Positions 16,486 through 24,844 of a stretch of DNA of 64,000 bases are shown piece by piece (the stretch's first letter is position 1; each line of letters starts with the position of its first letter). The DNA lies in NCBI RefSeq assembly GCF_041228405.1, contig NZ_CP133888.1:1674001-1738000 (forward strand), read 5' to 3'. This stretch comes from Salinilacustrithrix flava (GTDB lineage Bacteria; Actinomycetota; Acidimicrobiia; Acidimicrobiales; Salinilacustritrichaceae). Both the position numbers and the translations under genes were made by a program. Under the pieces are notes generated by a model. That model searched no databases. It worked only from the letters and a program-made list of their open reading frames with translations, and was not told the origin of the DNA.

Positions 16486-16496
16486 GGGTAGCGACC
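16486..16496 (+). promoter_or_regulatory. GGGTAGCGACC motif upstream of the DUF1469/DUF3618 cassette
   Basis: Identical to 7548-7558. Here GTTCT lies 17 bp upstream (around 16463-16468), loosely like a SigB/SigF -35. The downstream genes are of the envelope/stress kind, which would fit a stress sigma factor, but this is inference. Confidence 0.35.
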
Positions 16497-16524
16497 GATG
16501 GCACGACGACCCCAGGAGCGCCAC

Positions 16525-17256
16525 ATGAGCAACCACCGACCGGATGACGTCATCCCCGGCACGGCCACCCGGCCGACCGCGCCGCCCACCCCTGACGGCG
16601 GGCCCCCGCTGGCCTCGCCGCCGCCGGATCTCGGCTCGCCGAACTGGGCTGACGAGCAGCAGGGCAGCGGCACGGGCTCGCACGCCAAGGACAGCGGTCG
16701 TGAGGTCGCCGGCCATGCCCGCAGCGAGGTCGAGGACGCCGCCCAGCACGCCGCCGACCAGGCCAGGGACGTCGCCGAGACGGCGAGGTCCGAGGTCCGC
16801 GACGTCGTCGACGAAGCCCGGGATGCGGTGCGCCAGCAGGCCGACCGCCAGTCCGAGGTGGCCGCCGGTGCGATCGCCCGCTTCCGCGACGACCTGCAGG
16901 CCATGAGCTCGGGTGACTCGCCCCGGGACGCCACCGCGGACTACCTCCAGCGCGCCGCTGGCTCCCTGGATGGTGTGGTCGAGCGCCTCGAGCGCGACGG
17001 CATCGAGGGCGCCCTGTCGGGTGTCCGCAGCTTCGCCCAGCGCAGCCCGGGCGGCTTCCTGCTCGCTTCGGCCGGTGCCGGCTTCGCCCTCGGGCGGATC
17101 CTGCGCAACGGGGACCACCCCCAGCAGGTCCCGGAGCAGCCGGGCGCCGACTCGTCCGGGCCGGACCGGGAGATCGACCTGACGGGTGACGGCCCCAGCC
17201 GCGTCGCGCCGTCGCCCCGCAACGAGTCCTTCGCCGGTGGGGAGATGCGCCGATGA
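16525..17256 (+). CDS. Hypothetical apolipoprotein/LEA-like helical protein, first gene of envelope cassette
   Basis: A 243-residue protein with a Pro/Gly-rich start and a long amphipathic helical stretch of degenerate 11-residue-type repeats (residues about 55-115, rich in Ala, Asp, Glu, Arg, with VEDAAQHAADQARDVAETA). A hydrophobic segment follows near 175-190 (GGFLLASAGAGFALGRIL). It resembles the ElaB/LEA-like proteins found with DUF1469 and DUF3618 genes. ATG at 16525 has AGGAG upstream; its stop overlaps the next ATG (ATGA). Confidence 0.65.
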   Translation: MSNHRPDDVIPGTATRPTAPPTPDGGPPLASPPPDLGSPNWADEQQGSGTGSHAKDSGREVAGHARSEVEDAAQHAADQARDVAETARSEVRDVVDEARDAVRQQADRQSEVAAGAIARFRDDLQAMSSGDSPRDATADYLQRAAGSLDGVVERLERDGIEGALSGVRSFAQRSPGGFLLASAGAGFALGRILRNGDHPQQVPEQPGADSSGPDREIDLTGDGPSRVAPSPRNESFAGGEMRR

Positions 17257-17687
17257 CCCTCGCCGAAGCACGCACCAACGGCCGTCGGCCGGTGCGCGAC
17301 GCCCCGTCTCCCGAGACGGAGATCGGCGCGCTGCTCGGCGAGCTCAGCGAGGAGGCCGCGCTCCTGGTCCGCCAGGAGGTCGCGCTGGCCAAGGCCGAGA
17401 TCAAGGAGTCGACCCAGCACGCCACCGGCGTCGGCGCCGGCTTCGGTGCGGCCGCCCTCGTCGGCTACCTCGCCCTCGCCGTCCTGGCCGTCGCCGCCGG
17501 CCTCGGGCTCGCCGAGCTCATGCCGGCCGGCCTCGCATTCCTCATCGTGGGACTCGTCCTGGCGCTCGGCGCCGGCATCGCGTTCATGGTCGGGAAGAAG
17601 AACCTGAAGGCGCTGAACCCGGTGCCGCACAAGACGATCGAAACCCTCAAGGAGGACTTCTCATGGCTACGCGCACGGATGAGCTGA
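17253..17687 (+). CDS. Phage-holin-superfamily III protein (DUF1469)
   Basis: A 144-residue protein: SEEAALLVRQEVALAKAEIKE is the conserved amphipathic helix of the family, followed by two membrane helices (residues about 62-85 and 90-112). Family members are cellular envelope proteins despite the holin name. Coupled to the gene before it by ATGA; the next gene begins inside its 3' end (17663). Confidence 0.8.
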   Translation: MTLAEARTNGRRPVRDAPSPETEIGALLGELSEEAALLVRQEVALAKAEIKESTQHATGVGAGFGAAALVGYLALAVLAVAAGLGLAELMPAGLAFLIVGLVLALGAGIAFMVGKKNLKALNPVPHKTIETLKEDFSWLRARMS

Positions 17688-18241
17688 CCGCAGAGATCCA
17701 GACCACCCGCGGTCGCATGGACCGCACCCTCGACGACATCGGTGACCGGGCCGGCCCCGGCCGCCTCACCGAGCGACTGAAGGGCGCCGTGTCCAACACC
17801 AAGGACACCGTCATGGGCACCGCCGGCGACGCACGCCACTCGGTGGCCGACTCGGCCGGAGGGGCCACGGACGCCGTGAAGCGCCAGAGCCAGGGCAACC
17901 CGCTCGCTGCCGGTCTGATCGCCTTCGGCACCGGCCTCCTCGCCGGATCGGTGCTGCCCGAGAGCCGTACCGAGAACAGGCTGGCCCGCGAGGTGCAGTC
18001 CAAGGCCCAGGCCCCCATCCGGGAGCACGTGCAGGAGTCGGCCAGCGCCGTCTCCGACCAGGTCGGAGAGCGCGTCGGCGAGGCCAAGGAGCACATCGCC
18101 GAGGACGGCCGCCACGCCAAGGACGAGGTCGCCTCCGACGTCAGCGACCGCTCCGACGCCGTCAAGGGCCACGCCCAGGGCGCGGCCGAAGACGTCAAGG
18201 CCGAGGTCGAGGACCAGGCCCGCCGCCAGACCGGAGCCTGA
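17663..18241 (+). CDS. DUF3618-domain protein
   Basis: A 192-residue protein. The N-terminal TDELTAEIQTTRGRMDRTLDDIGDR is the DUF3618 core; a hydrophobic segment lies at about 85-103 (LAAGLIAFGTGLLAGSVL), and a charged Ala-rich helical tail (VGEAKEHIAEDGRHAKDEV) follows. ATG at 17663 with GGAGG 6 bp upstream; it overlaps the DUF1469 gene by 25 bp. Role unknown; conserved as a neighbour of DUF1469 and YihY in actinobacteria. Confidence 0.8.
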   Translation: MATRTDELTAEIQTTRGRMDRTLDDIGDRAGPGRLTERLKGAVSNTKDTVMGTAGDARHSVADSAGGATDAVKRQSQGNPLAAGLIAFGTGLLAGSVLPESRTENRLAREVQSKAQAPIREHVQESASAVSDQVGERVGEAKEHIAEDGRHAKDEVASDVSDRSDAVKGHAQGAAEDVKAEVEDQARRQTGA

Positions 18242-18246
18242 GCACG

Positions 18247-19269
18247 ATGGCGACCCGCACCGACGACGAGCTGATCGACCTCACCGAGGACGACCACCCC
18301 CGACGGCATCCCGACCGCGGCGACGACCGCGGTCGGGACGCCGAGGGTCCCGGCGACGTGCCGGCCAGCGGCTGGAAGGACGTCGCCCTGCGCGTCAAGG
18401 GAGAGGTCAAGGAGGACCAGGTCCCCCTGCTCTCCGCCGGCGTCGCCTTCTTCTTGCTGCTCGCGCTGTTCCCGGCGCTCGCGGCGCTGGTCTCGCTGTA
18501 CGGCATCTTCGCCGACCCCGACCAGGTGGCCCAGCAGGTCCGCGACCTCACGGGCAGCCTGCCCGAGGACGCCCGGGGCCTGATCACCGACCAGCTCGAG
18601 AGCATCACGTCCGAGCAGCAGGGCATCGGCGTCACCCTCGCCGTGAGCATCGCCGCCGCGCTGTGGGCCGCGTCGTCCGGTGTGAAGCACCTGATCGGCG
18701 CGGTCAACGCCGCCTACGACGAACGCGAGAGCCGCGGCTTCCTGAAGCTGCGCGGGCTCTCGCTCGGCCTCACCGTCGGCGCCATCGCGTTCGCCTCCGT
18801 CGCCATCGGCGTCATCGCCGTGCTCCCGACCGTGGCCGACCAGCTGCCGTTCGGCTCGCTCGGCCAGACCCTGGTCCAGATCGGCTCCTACGTCGGCCTG
18901 GCCGTGGGCTTCGCCCTCGGCCTCGCCGCGCTGTACCGCTACGCCCCCGACCGGGACGCGCCCCGCTGGCAGTGGGTGTCCTGGGGTGCGGTCATCGGCA
19001 CCGCCGTGTGGATCCTCGGTTCCATCGCCTTCTCCGTCTACGTGTCGAACTTCGGCAGCTACGGCGAGACCTACGGCAGCATCGGCGCCGTCATCGTGCT
19101 CATGCTCTGGCTCGTGGTCACCGCCTTCGCCGTCATCCTCGGCGCCGAGATCAACAGCGAGCTCGAGGCCCAGACCGCGAGGGACTCCACGGTCGGCGAA
19201 CCCCAGCCGATGGGCCGGCGCGATGCGGTGAAGGCCGACGACCTCGGCGAACCCGTCGCCACGGACTGA
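18247..19269 (+). CDS. YihY/BrkB-family membrane protein
   Basis: A 340-residue protein with a charged N-terminus (residues 1-45) and six hydrophobic segments. Family signatures include LLSAGVAFFLLLALFPALAALVSLYG, IAAALWAASSGVKHLIGAVNAAYDERESRGF and LYRYAPDRDAPRWQWVSWGA. Once called ribonuclease BN by mistake; now viewed as an envelope protein. Last gene of the 16.5-19.3 kb cassette. Confidence 0.87.
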   Translation: MATRTDDELIDLTEDDHPRRHPDRGDDRGRDAEGPGDVPASGWKDVALRVKGEVKEDQVPLLSAGVAFFLLLALFPALAALVSLYGIFADPDQVAQQVRDLTGSLPEDARGLITDQLESITSEQQGIGVTLAVSIAAALWAASSGVKHLIGAVNAAYDERESRGFLKLRGLSLGLTVGAIAFASVAIGVIAVLPTVADQLPFGSLGQTLVQIGSYVGLAVGFALGLAALYRYAPDRDAPRWQWVSWGAVIGTAVWILGSIAFSVYVSNFGSYGETYGSIGAVIVLMLWLVVTAFAVILGAEINSELEAQTARDSTVGEPQPMGRRDAVKADDLGEPVATD

Positions 19270-19340
19270 CGCACCCCCACCAGCACCATCCACCACTTCG
19301 GCCCCAGCACGTGCTAGTGGCCACAGGAGCCACGGTCGCC

Positions 19341-19359
19341 TAGCCTCTCCCCCGGAGAG
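19341..19359 (+). promoter_or_regulatory. -10 box and hairpin upstream of BldC-like gene
   Basis: TAGCCT (19341-19346) is a likely -10, 25 bp before the ATG. CTCTCC (19345-19350), CCC, GGAGAG (19354-19359) forms a small hairpin right at the expected start of the mRNA. A 10-bp palindrome AGCACGTGCT lies about 25 bp further upstream (near 19306-19315). Confidence 0.4.
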
Positions 19360-19371
19360 AAGGGGTGTTCC

Positions 19372-19572
19372 ATGACCCGTGCCAGTGGTCCTGTGCGTCC
19401 CGGTTTCCTCACCCCCCGTGAGGTCGCCGAGGCGCTGCGAGTGTCCGACATGACCGTCTACCGGCTGATCAAGTCGGGCGAGCTGCGCGCCCTGCGCATC
19501 GGGAAGTCGTTCCGGATCAGCGAGGAGGACTTCGATGCCTACCTCGCCGACCGGTTCACCGAAGCGGGATGA
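19372..19572 (+). CDS. BldC/excisionase-like small HTH protein (Rv0500A type)
   Basis: A 66-residue protein, nearly all of it a MerR-like winged HTH: FLTPREVAEALRVSDMTVYRLIKSGELRALRIGKSFRISEEDFDAYL. The spacing and the SDMTVYRL ... GKSFR core match M. tuberculosis Rv0500A, the gene next to proC. Such proteins bind DNA cooperatively and regulate development in Streptomyces (BldC). It is not a phage excisionase, as no integrase is nearby. Confidence 0.82.
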   Translation: MTRASGPVRPGFLTPREVAEALRVSDMTVYRLIKSGELRALRIGKSFRISEEDFDAYLADRFTEAG

Positions 19573-19579
19573 CCGGACG

Positions 19580-19585
19580 TAGCGT
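19580..19585 (+). promoter_or_regulatory. -10-like box before SAM hydrolase gene
   Basis: TAGCGT, 9 bp before the ATG at 19595; the gap holds GGAGGGG, so either a very short leader or simple ribosome-binding-site use is possible. Confidence 0.35.
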
Positions 19586-19594
19586 CGGAGGGGC

Positions 19595-20476
19595 ATGACC
19601 CCGCTGACCTACGACACCATCTCGTTCCTCTCCGACTACGGCCGGGGCGACGAGTTCGTCGGCATCGTCCACTCGATCCTGCGCTCCACCGCACCGGGCG
19701 TGGCGGTCATCGACATCACCCACGACATCGCTCCCCACGACGTGCGCGCCGGTGGCCTCGCCCTGGCCCGCAGCGCCCAGTACCTGTGCCCGGGCGTCGT
19801 GCTCGCCGTGGTCGACCCGGGGGTCGGCACCGAGCGGCGGGGCATCGCCATCGAGGTCGGCGACGGCCAGTCGGTGCTCGTCGGGCCGGACAACGGCGTC
19901 CTGGCCCCCGCGGTGTCGATGTCCGGCGGCGCCAGCCGGGCCGTGTCGCTGACCAACACCGACTACCACCTGCCGGCGCCGGGCCCGACCTTCGACGGCC
20001 GCGACGTCTTCGCCCCCGTCGCCGCCGCCCTGTGCACCGGCACCGAGCTGACCGAGCTGGGCGACCTGGTCGACCCGAGCTCGCTCACGCCGGGTCTGAT
20101 CCCGGTCATGCGGGAGGAGGACGGCGACCTCGTCTGCGACGTGCTGTGGATCGACCGGTTCGGCAACTGCCAGCTGAACGTGGACCCCGACGACATCGCC
20201 GACTGGGGGGACCGCATCGGCCTGCGCATCGGCGGCCAGCTGCGGACCGCCCGGCGGGTCGACGCGTTCGCCCGCATCAAGGAGGGCGAGGTCGGCCTCG
20301 TCGTGGACTCCTACGGGCTGCTCACCGTGGCGCTCGACCGCCGCTCCGCCCACGTCGAGCTCGACCTCGGCACCGGCCAGGAGGTGCGACTGCAGCGCCT
20401 CGACGACGACGAGGGCGCCGGTGGCATCACCACCCCGGTCGGCCTCGGACCACGCCCCCAGGGAGGCAGGCCATGA
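19595..20476 (+). CDS. SAM hydrolase (DUF62, S-adenosyl-L-methionine hydroxide adenosyltransferase family)
   Basis: A 293-residue protein with the family landmarks: FLSDYGRGDEFVG near the N-terminus, DITHDIAPHDVRAG, the DPGVGTERRGIAIEV segment with Asp, and the C-terminal WIDRFGNCQLNV. Enzymes of this fold cleave SAM using water (hydroxide) to adenosine and methionine; relatives are the fluorinases and chlorinases. Without the halogenase insertion this is most likely the hydrolase. Its TGA overlaps the ATG of a 28-residue membrane peptide. Confidence 0.87.
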   Translation: MTPLTYDTISFLSDYGRGDEFVGIVHSILRSTAPGVAVIDITHDIAPHDVRAGGLALARSAQYLCPGVVLAVVDPGVGTERRGIAIEVGDGQSVLVGPDNGVLAPAVSMSGGASRAVSLTNTDYHLPAPGPTFDGRDVFAPVAAALCTGTELTELGDLVDPSSLTPGLIPVMREEDGDLVCDVLWIDRFGNCQLNVDPDDIADWGDRIGLRIGGQLRTARRVDAFARIKEGEVGLVVDSYGLLTVALDRRSAHVELDLGTGQEVRLQRLDDDEGAGGITTPVGLGPRPQGGRP

Positions 20477-20559
20477 GGCCCGGAACCACCATCATCATGG
20501 CGATCCTGCTGCTGCTGATCATCGGCGCCGCCACCCTCCAGCTCGTCTTCCTGACGTGA
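20473..20559 (+). CDS. Small single-span membrane peptide (28 aa)
   Basis: Reading MRPGTTIIMAILLLLIIGAA and eight further residues, almost entirely one membrane helix. The ATG overlaps the SAM-hydrolase stop (ATGA), and a strong GGAGG lies 7 bp upstream inside that gene, so translation is well supported. The stop is followed by a long palindromic terminator. Function unknown; it may anchor or regulate the hydrolase. Confidence 0.6.
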   Translation: MRPGTTIIMAILLLLIIGAATLQLVFLT

Positions 20560-20569
20560 CCTGACCTGA

Positions 20570-20622
20570 CGTTCTGGGGTACGTCCCGCGACCGCGTCGG
20601 TCACGCCGGGTACCCCAGAACG
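20570..20622. terminator. Bidirectional terminator palindrome
   Basis: CGTTCTGGGGTAC (20570-20582) pairs perfectly with GTACCCCAGAACG (20610-20622), a 13-bp stem. The 27-nt loop holds a second small hairpin (GACCG-CGT-CGGTC). It separates the convergent genes ending at 20559 and 20626. Confidence 0.75.
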
Positions 20623-20625
20623 GCC

Positions 20626-21408
20626 TCAGGCGTAGCGGGCGAGGGCGCCGGCCATCAGGTCGAGGCCGGCCAGGCCGGGCAGCGCGTCGACGCGCCGGTC
20701 GATGCGATCGGCGACGGCCCGGCCGTCACCACCGGAGAACAGGGTGCGCACGAGGTGGCGGGTCTCGGCCTCGGGCATGACGGAGGCGCCGACCGGGCTC
20801 CACAGGGCGCGCACGGCGCGGCGCGTGGTGCGCTGCGCCCGTTCGCTGGCCTCGAGGCGCTCCACGGCGTGGGAGCGGTAGAAGGCGATGTGGGTGCCCT
20901 CCTGGCGCATGATGCGCCGGAGCAGCTCGTCGAGCACGGGGTGCCGGGCTTCGGCCGCGAGCCGGACGTAGCCGGCCTGCGTGGTCCACTCGTTCACCAC
21001 GCCGAAGGTCATGTGGATGGCGAGGAAGTGCCGGGTCATGGCCGAGAAGCCCATCCACAGCAGCGGGCTGGCGGTGATGCGCCACCCGAGGCGCCGGCGC
21101 ATGGAGGCGACGCGGTCCGGGCCCCCGGGCTCGTCGTGGGCGGCCAGCACCCGGGCGAGGGCTTCGCCGTGCCAGAGCTCCTCGTGGTTCCAGAGGGTGA
21201 GGAAGGTGGTGATCTCCGGGTCGTGGTGGGCCCGGGTGTTCAGCAGGTTCCGCAGGTAGCAGGACGTGTGGAGCTCGACGTCGTGCATGTAGCGCAGGCA
21301 CCGGAGGTGCTCGGGGGCGAGGGGCTGGTCGTGGAAGGCGTCGAAGTCGATGCCCCCGACGTCGAGCCGGTCGGTGGATTCCTTGTAGGCGGCCAGGTCG
21401 AAGCGCAC
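20626..21408 (-). CDS. Ferritin-like diiron protein
   Basis: A 260-residue helical protein with a four-helix diiron pattern: Glu45, Glu77-x-x-His80 (EELWH), Glu140, Glu170-x-x-His173 (EGTH). Two EXXH motifs and two lone Glu residues are the ligand set of ferritin-like oxygenases, N-oxygenases (AurF type) and acyl-ACP desaturases. The order fits an oxygenase or desaturase rather than iron storage. GTG start. Substrate not predictable; the lipid genes nearby are only a hint. Confidence 0.72.
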   Translation of the reverse strand: MRFDLAAYKESTDRLDVGGIDFDAFHDQPLAPEHLRCLRYMHDVELHTSCYLRNLLNTRAHHDPEITTFLTLWNHEELWHGEALARVLAAHDEPGGPDRVASMRRRLGWRITASPLLWMGFSAMTRHFLAIHMTFGVVNEWTTQAGYVRLAAEARHPVLDELLRRIMRQEGTHIAFYRSHAVERLEASERAQRTTRRAVRALWSPVGASVMPEAETRHLVRTLFSGGDGRAVADRIDRRVDALPGLAGLDLMAGALARYA

Positions 21409-21453
21409 ACCCGATGTTCGGAGTGCCCGCCCTGTCCGGATTGCCGGGTTCGT

Positions 21454-22266
21454 TCAGACCTGGGCGACGAGGGCGTCCCGGGTGAAGCGCTTCACGCCGC
21501 CCCGCAGCAGCAGCAGGGCGACGGCCCAGATCACGGCGCCGATGCCGACGGCGATCGGCAGCGTCACCAGCAGCAGCCCGGTGGACTGGCCGACGGCGAG
21601 GAAGATCAGCGGGAGGATCACCGCGCCGCCGAGCTGGTTGGCCTCCTGGGCGGTGTGGGTCCGGGCCGACACGCGCACCATCACGGCCAGGCCGAGGGTG
21701 GCGACGGCGGGCGCGACCCACAGGATCATCACGCCCCACAACCGGGTCGGGACGAAGACCCGGCCCATGACCGGCCAGGCCACGCCGTTGGCGACGATCA
21801 CGAAGGCGAGGAACCCGAGCCAGGACACGGCGAGGGCGGGCAGGAACGCGGAGAGGAACTTGGCCAGGAACAGGTCCCGGTCGCGGATGGAGGAGTGCAG
21901 CAGCGACTCGAGGGTCTTGCGCTCCTTCTCGCCGGCGAACGCGTCCGCGGCGAGCACGGCCGACACCATGAGCGGCACGATCAGGAACAGCGGGGCCAGC
22001 AGGTAGCCGTTCACCAGGACGATCAGCTGCTCCTCGACCGGCAGGTCCAGGATCGGGCGGGCCAGGTCGCCGGGCACGTCGCCGAGCAGGCGCTCGACCT
22101 GCACGCCGGGGGCGGCTCGGGCGGCGAGGCCGATGGCGCCGGGCAGGAACACCATCAGCAGCACGGGCACGGCCAGCATCGGGATGACGACGGACTTGGA
22201 GCGCACGACGGCGCGCAGGTCCTTGGCCACCACGCCCCACACCGCGGTCCAGTCGGTGCGGGTCAC
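21454..22266 (-). CDS. ABC-2 type transporter permease (NatB-like)
   Basis: A 270-residue protein with six hydrophobic segments and the cytoplasmic FAGEKERKTLESLLHS motif typical of NatB-type permeases. GTG start at 22266 overlaps the stop of the ATPase gene (GTGA). With the ATPase it makes a two-gene exporter; NatAB exports sodium in Bacillus, but other substrates are common. Confidence 0.83.
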   Translation of the reverse strand: MTRTDWTAVWGVVAKDLRAVVRSKSVVIPMLAVPVLLMVFLPGAIGLAARAAPGVQVERLLGDVPGDLARPILDLPVEEQLIVLVNGYLLAPLFLIVPLMVSAVLAADAFAGEKERKTLESLLHSSIRDRDLFLAKFLSAFLPALAVSWLGFLAFVIVANGVAWPVMGRVFVPTRLWGVMILWVAPAVATLGLAVMVRVSARTHTAQEANQLGGAVILPLIFLAVGQSTGLLLVTLPIAVGIGAVIWAVALLLLRGGVKRFTRDALVAQV

Positions 22267-23246
22267 GTCGGCACGCCCCGCGGGTCCGGTGCCGGCGGCA
22301 ACCCGGCGGAGGCGGCCCGTCGGGCCTCGATCTCGAAGTAGACGTCCTCGAGGGTCGGCGGTCGGGGCACGGCCGCGTAGACCGGCGCTCCGGCCCCGAC
22401 GAGGCGAGCGACCACGTGGGGGAGCACGTCCCGCCCGGCCACGCGCAGGACGGCGCCCGCCGGTGACGGCTCGACGGTGTGGACCCCGATCACGGAGGCG
22501 ACGACGTCGAGCTGCTCGGTCGTGGCCCGCGCCCCGAGGTCGACCTCGGCCTCGAGCCCGTCCCACAGGTCGTCGGCCAGGTCGGCCGGTCGCCCGTAGG
22601 CGACCAGCTCGCCGCGGTCGAGCACGGCCATGCGGTCCGCCAGCCGGCCGGCCTCCCCGAGGAAGTGGGTGGCCAGCACGATCGTGCGGCCGTGCTCGGT
22701 GGCGAGGGAGCCGATCAGCTCCACCACGTCCCGCGTGGCGGTCGGGTCGAGCCCGGAGGTGGGCTCGTCGAGGAAGAGGACCTCGGGGTCGTGCAGGAGC
22801 GAGCGGGCCAGGCCCAGGCGCTTGCGCTGCCCGGTGGAGGCGCCCCGCACGGGCTGGTCGGCGCGCTCGCCCATGCCGAAGCGGTCGAGCAGCTCGCCGA
22901 TGCGGGCCTCCACGGCCGGGCCGGTGATGCCGCGGATGCGGGCGGCGTAGTGCAGGTTCTCCCGGGCGGTGAGGCGGTCGTCGAGACCGGCGTGCTCGGT
23001 GAGCACCCCCGTGCGCCGGCGCAGCTCGTCGCCGTGGGTGGCCGGGTCGAGGCCGAGGACCCGGGCGTGGCCCCGGTCGGGCCGGAGCACGCCGTTGAGC
23101 AGCCGCACGGTCGTGGTCTTGCCCGCCCCGTTGGGGCCGAGCAGCGCCAGCACCTCGCCGGACGCGACCTCCAGCGACAGGTCGGCCAGGCCGACCCCGC
23201 CGGGGAACAGGCGGGTCAGGCCCTCGGTGACGATCCCGTCGTGCAC
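22263..23246 (-). CDS. ABC transporter ATP-binding protein (NatA/CcmA-like)
   Basis: A 327-residue ATPase: Walker A GPNGAGKTTT near 36-45, signature region RGASTGQRKRLGLARSL, Walker B VLFLDEPTSGLDP and switch His in IVLATHFLGEA. The signature reads STGQ rather than SGGQ, as in many ABC-2 ATPases. The last about 100 residues form the usual ABC-2 regulatory tail. GTG start at 23246. Partner of the permease downstream. Confidence 0.88.
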   Translation of the reverse strand: MHDGIVTEGLTRLFPGGVGLADLSLEVASGEVLALLGPNGAGKTTTVRLLNGVLRPDRGHARVLGLDPATHGDELRRRTGVLTEHAGLDDRLTARENLHYAARIRGITGPAVEARIGELLDRFGMGERADQPVRGASTGQRKRLGLARSLLHDPEVLFLDEPTSGLDPTATRDVVELIGSLATEHGRTIVLATHFLGEAGRLADRMAVLDRGELVAYGRPADLADDLWDGLEAEVDLGARATTEQLDVVASVIGVHTVEPSPAGAVLRVAGRDVLPHVVARLVGAGAPVYAAVPRPPTLEDVYFEIEARRAASAGLPPAPDPRGVPT

Positions 23247-23310
23247 GTCGCATGTCTACCGGGGAGCACGCGGCGGCATCGCACGCTGCTCACGTGCTGA
23301 ACTGCCGGGC

Positions 23311-24828
23311 GTGAACCTCGCCGAGATCTGTGCCGACCACCCAGCCACGAGCGTGGCGCTCATCTCCCGTGGCAAGGAGACCACCTACGGCGAGCTGCGC
23401 GAGCAGGCCGGGCGCCTGCGGGGCGGTCTGGTCGAGGCCGGGATCGAGCCCGGGGACCGGGTCGCCGTCGTGGCCGCCAACAACTGGTACTTCGTGGTCA
23501 GCTGGCTCGCCATCCTCGGCGTGGGCGCGGTCGCGGTGCCGATCAACCCGGCCAGCCCCGGCCCCGAGGTCACCAACGAGCTCGCCGACGTCGGCGTCGT
23601 CGGGGTCATCGTCGGCCCGACGGGCAAGCGGGTGCTGCCCGACATCGACCGGGCGGCGGTGCCCGACCTGCGCCTCGTCGTGCAGTCGGACCCGGGGGAC
23701 CTCGTGGTCGAGGGGGCCGTGCGCCTCGACGACCTCATGACCGCCGAGCCCACGCCGATCGTGCCGCGAGAGGCCGACGACCTCGCCGTGCTCATGTTCA
23801 CCTCCGGCACCGCCGGCTTCCCCCGCGCCGCCAAGCTCAGCCACGGCAACCTCATGGCGAACCTCGAGCAGCTCCAGGCCAACCCGTACCGGGAGCAGCG
23901 CAGCGACGACATCACCTTCGGCGTGCTGCCGTTCTTCCACATCTTCGGCCTCAACGTGGTGCTCGACATGGCGCTGCACACCGGGGGCGCCGTGCTCGCG
24001 GTGGAGCGCTTCGACCCCGAGTCCGCGCTCGAGTCGGTCAAGAAGCACCAGGTCACGATCATCGCCGGGGCCCCGGCGATGTGGTCGGCGTGGGCCCACC
24101 TGCCCGGCGCCGACGGCGATGCCCTGCGCACGGTCCGCATCGCGGGTTCGGGCGCGGCGAAGCTGGACCCGGCGGTGCGCGCCCTGGTGCAGGAGCGCTT
24201 CGGCCTGTCGATCGACGAGGGCTACGGGCTCACCGAGGCGTCGCCGGTCGTCACCACCGCCACCGGCATCCCCGCCCCGCCCGGCAGCATCGGCGCGCCG
24301 CTGCCCGGGGTGAAGGTCCGCCTCACCGATGCCGGCGACCACGACGTCCTCGTCGGCGACGTCGGGGAGATCCGGGTGCAGGGCCCCAACGTGTTCCACG
24401 GCTACTGGGGCGACGAGGAGGCCACCGCCCAGGCCCTCACGTCCGACGGCTGGCTCAAGACCGGCGACCTGGCCGTGGTCGACGACGACGGGTTCCTCTT
24501 CATCGTCGACCGGTTGAAGGACCTCATCATCGTGTCCGGGTTCAACGTGTACCCGGCCGAGGTGGAGAGCGTCCTCGTCGAGCACCCGGGGGTGGCGTCG
24601 GCGGCCGTGGTGGGCGTCCAGCACCCCCACTCCGGCGAGGCGGTGAAGGCCTACGTCGTGGCCGCCGAGGGGGCGTCGCTCGAGGAGGACGAGATCATCG
24701 CGTTCGCCGAGCAGCGCCTCGCCCGGTACAAGTGCCCGCAGAAGGTGTGGTTCGTCGACGAGCTCCCGAGCGGCCTCGGCGGCAAGGTCCGCAAGCACGA
24801 GCTGCGGGGGACCCGGGCCGTCTACTGA
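23311..24828 (+). CDS. Acyl-CoA ligase, class I adenylating (FadD-like)
   Basis: A 505-residue ANL enzyme. ATP loop FTSGTAGFPRAAKL, A5 motif GYGLTEASPV, A7 WLKTGDLAVVD, A8 DRLKDLIIVSGFNVYPAEVE and C-terminal Lys region SGLGGKVRKHELR are all intact. This contrasts with the degenerate adenylation domain of the fusion at 839-3766. It activates a carboxylic acid with ATP and CoA; medium- or long-chain fatty acid is most likely. GTG start at 23311, 64 bp from the divergent ATPase gene. Confidence 0.85.
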   Translation: MNLAEICADHPATSVALISRGKETTYGELREQAGRLRGGLVEAGIEPGDRVAVVAANNWYFVVSWLAILGVGAVAVPINPASPGPEVTNELADVGVVGVIVGPTGKRVLPDIDRAAVPDLRLVVQSDPGDLVVEGAVRLDDLMTAEPTPIVPREADDLAVLMFTSGTAGFPRAAKLSHGNLMANLEQLQANPYREQRSDDITFGVLPFFHIFGLNVVLDMALHTGGAVLAVERFDPESALESVKKHQVTIIAGAPAMWSAWAHLPGADGDALRTVRIAGSGAAKLDPAVRALVQERFGLSIDEGYGLTEASPVVTTATGIPAPPGSIGAPLPGVKVRLTDAGDHDVLVGDVGEIRVQGPNVFHGYWGDEEATAQALTSDGWLKTGDLAVVDDDGFLFIVDRLKDLIIVSGFNVYPAEVESVLVEHPGVASAAVVGVQHPHSGEAVKAYVVAAEGASLEEDEIIAFAEQRLARYKCPQKVWFVDELPSGLGGKVRKHELRGTRAVY

Positions 24829-24844
24829 GGCCTCGGCGCGGACT

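Noticed and set aside
17253..17687. Phage holin as evidence of a prophage
   Set aside because: DUF1469 proteins are common cellular genes; neighbours DUF3618 and YihY are cellular too.
19372..19572. Phage excisionase
   Set aside because: The protein matches Rv0500A/BldC-like cellular regulators, and no phage genes are present.
19572..19594. A gene for the small basic AURKAIP1-type protein (Rv0500B) expected after the Rv0500A homologue
   Set aside because: Only 22 bp separate the HTH gene and the SAM hydrolase; nothing encoding a Lys/Arg-rich 33-residue peptide was found there.
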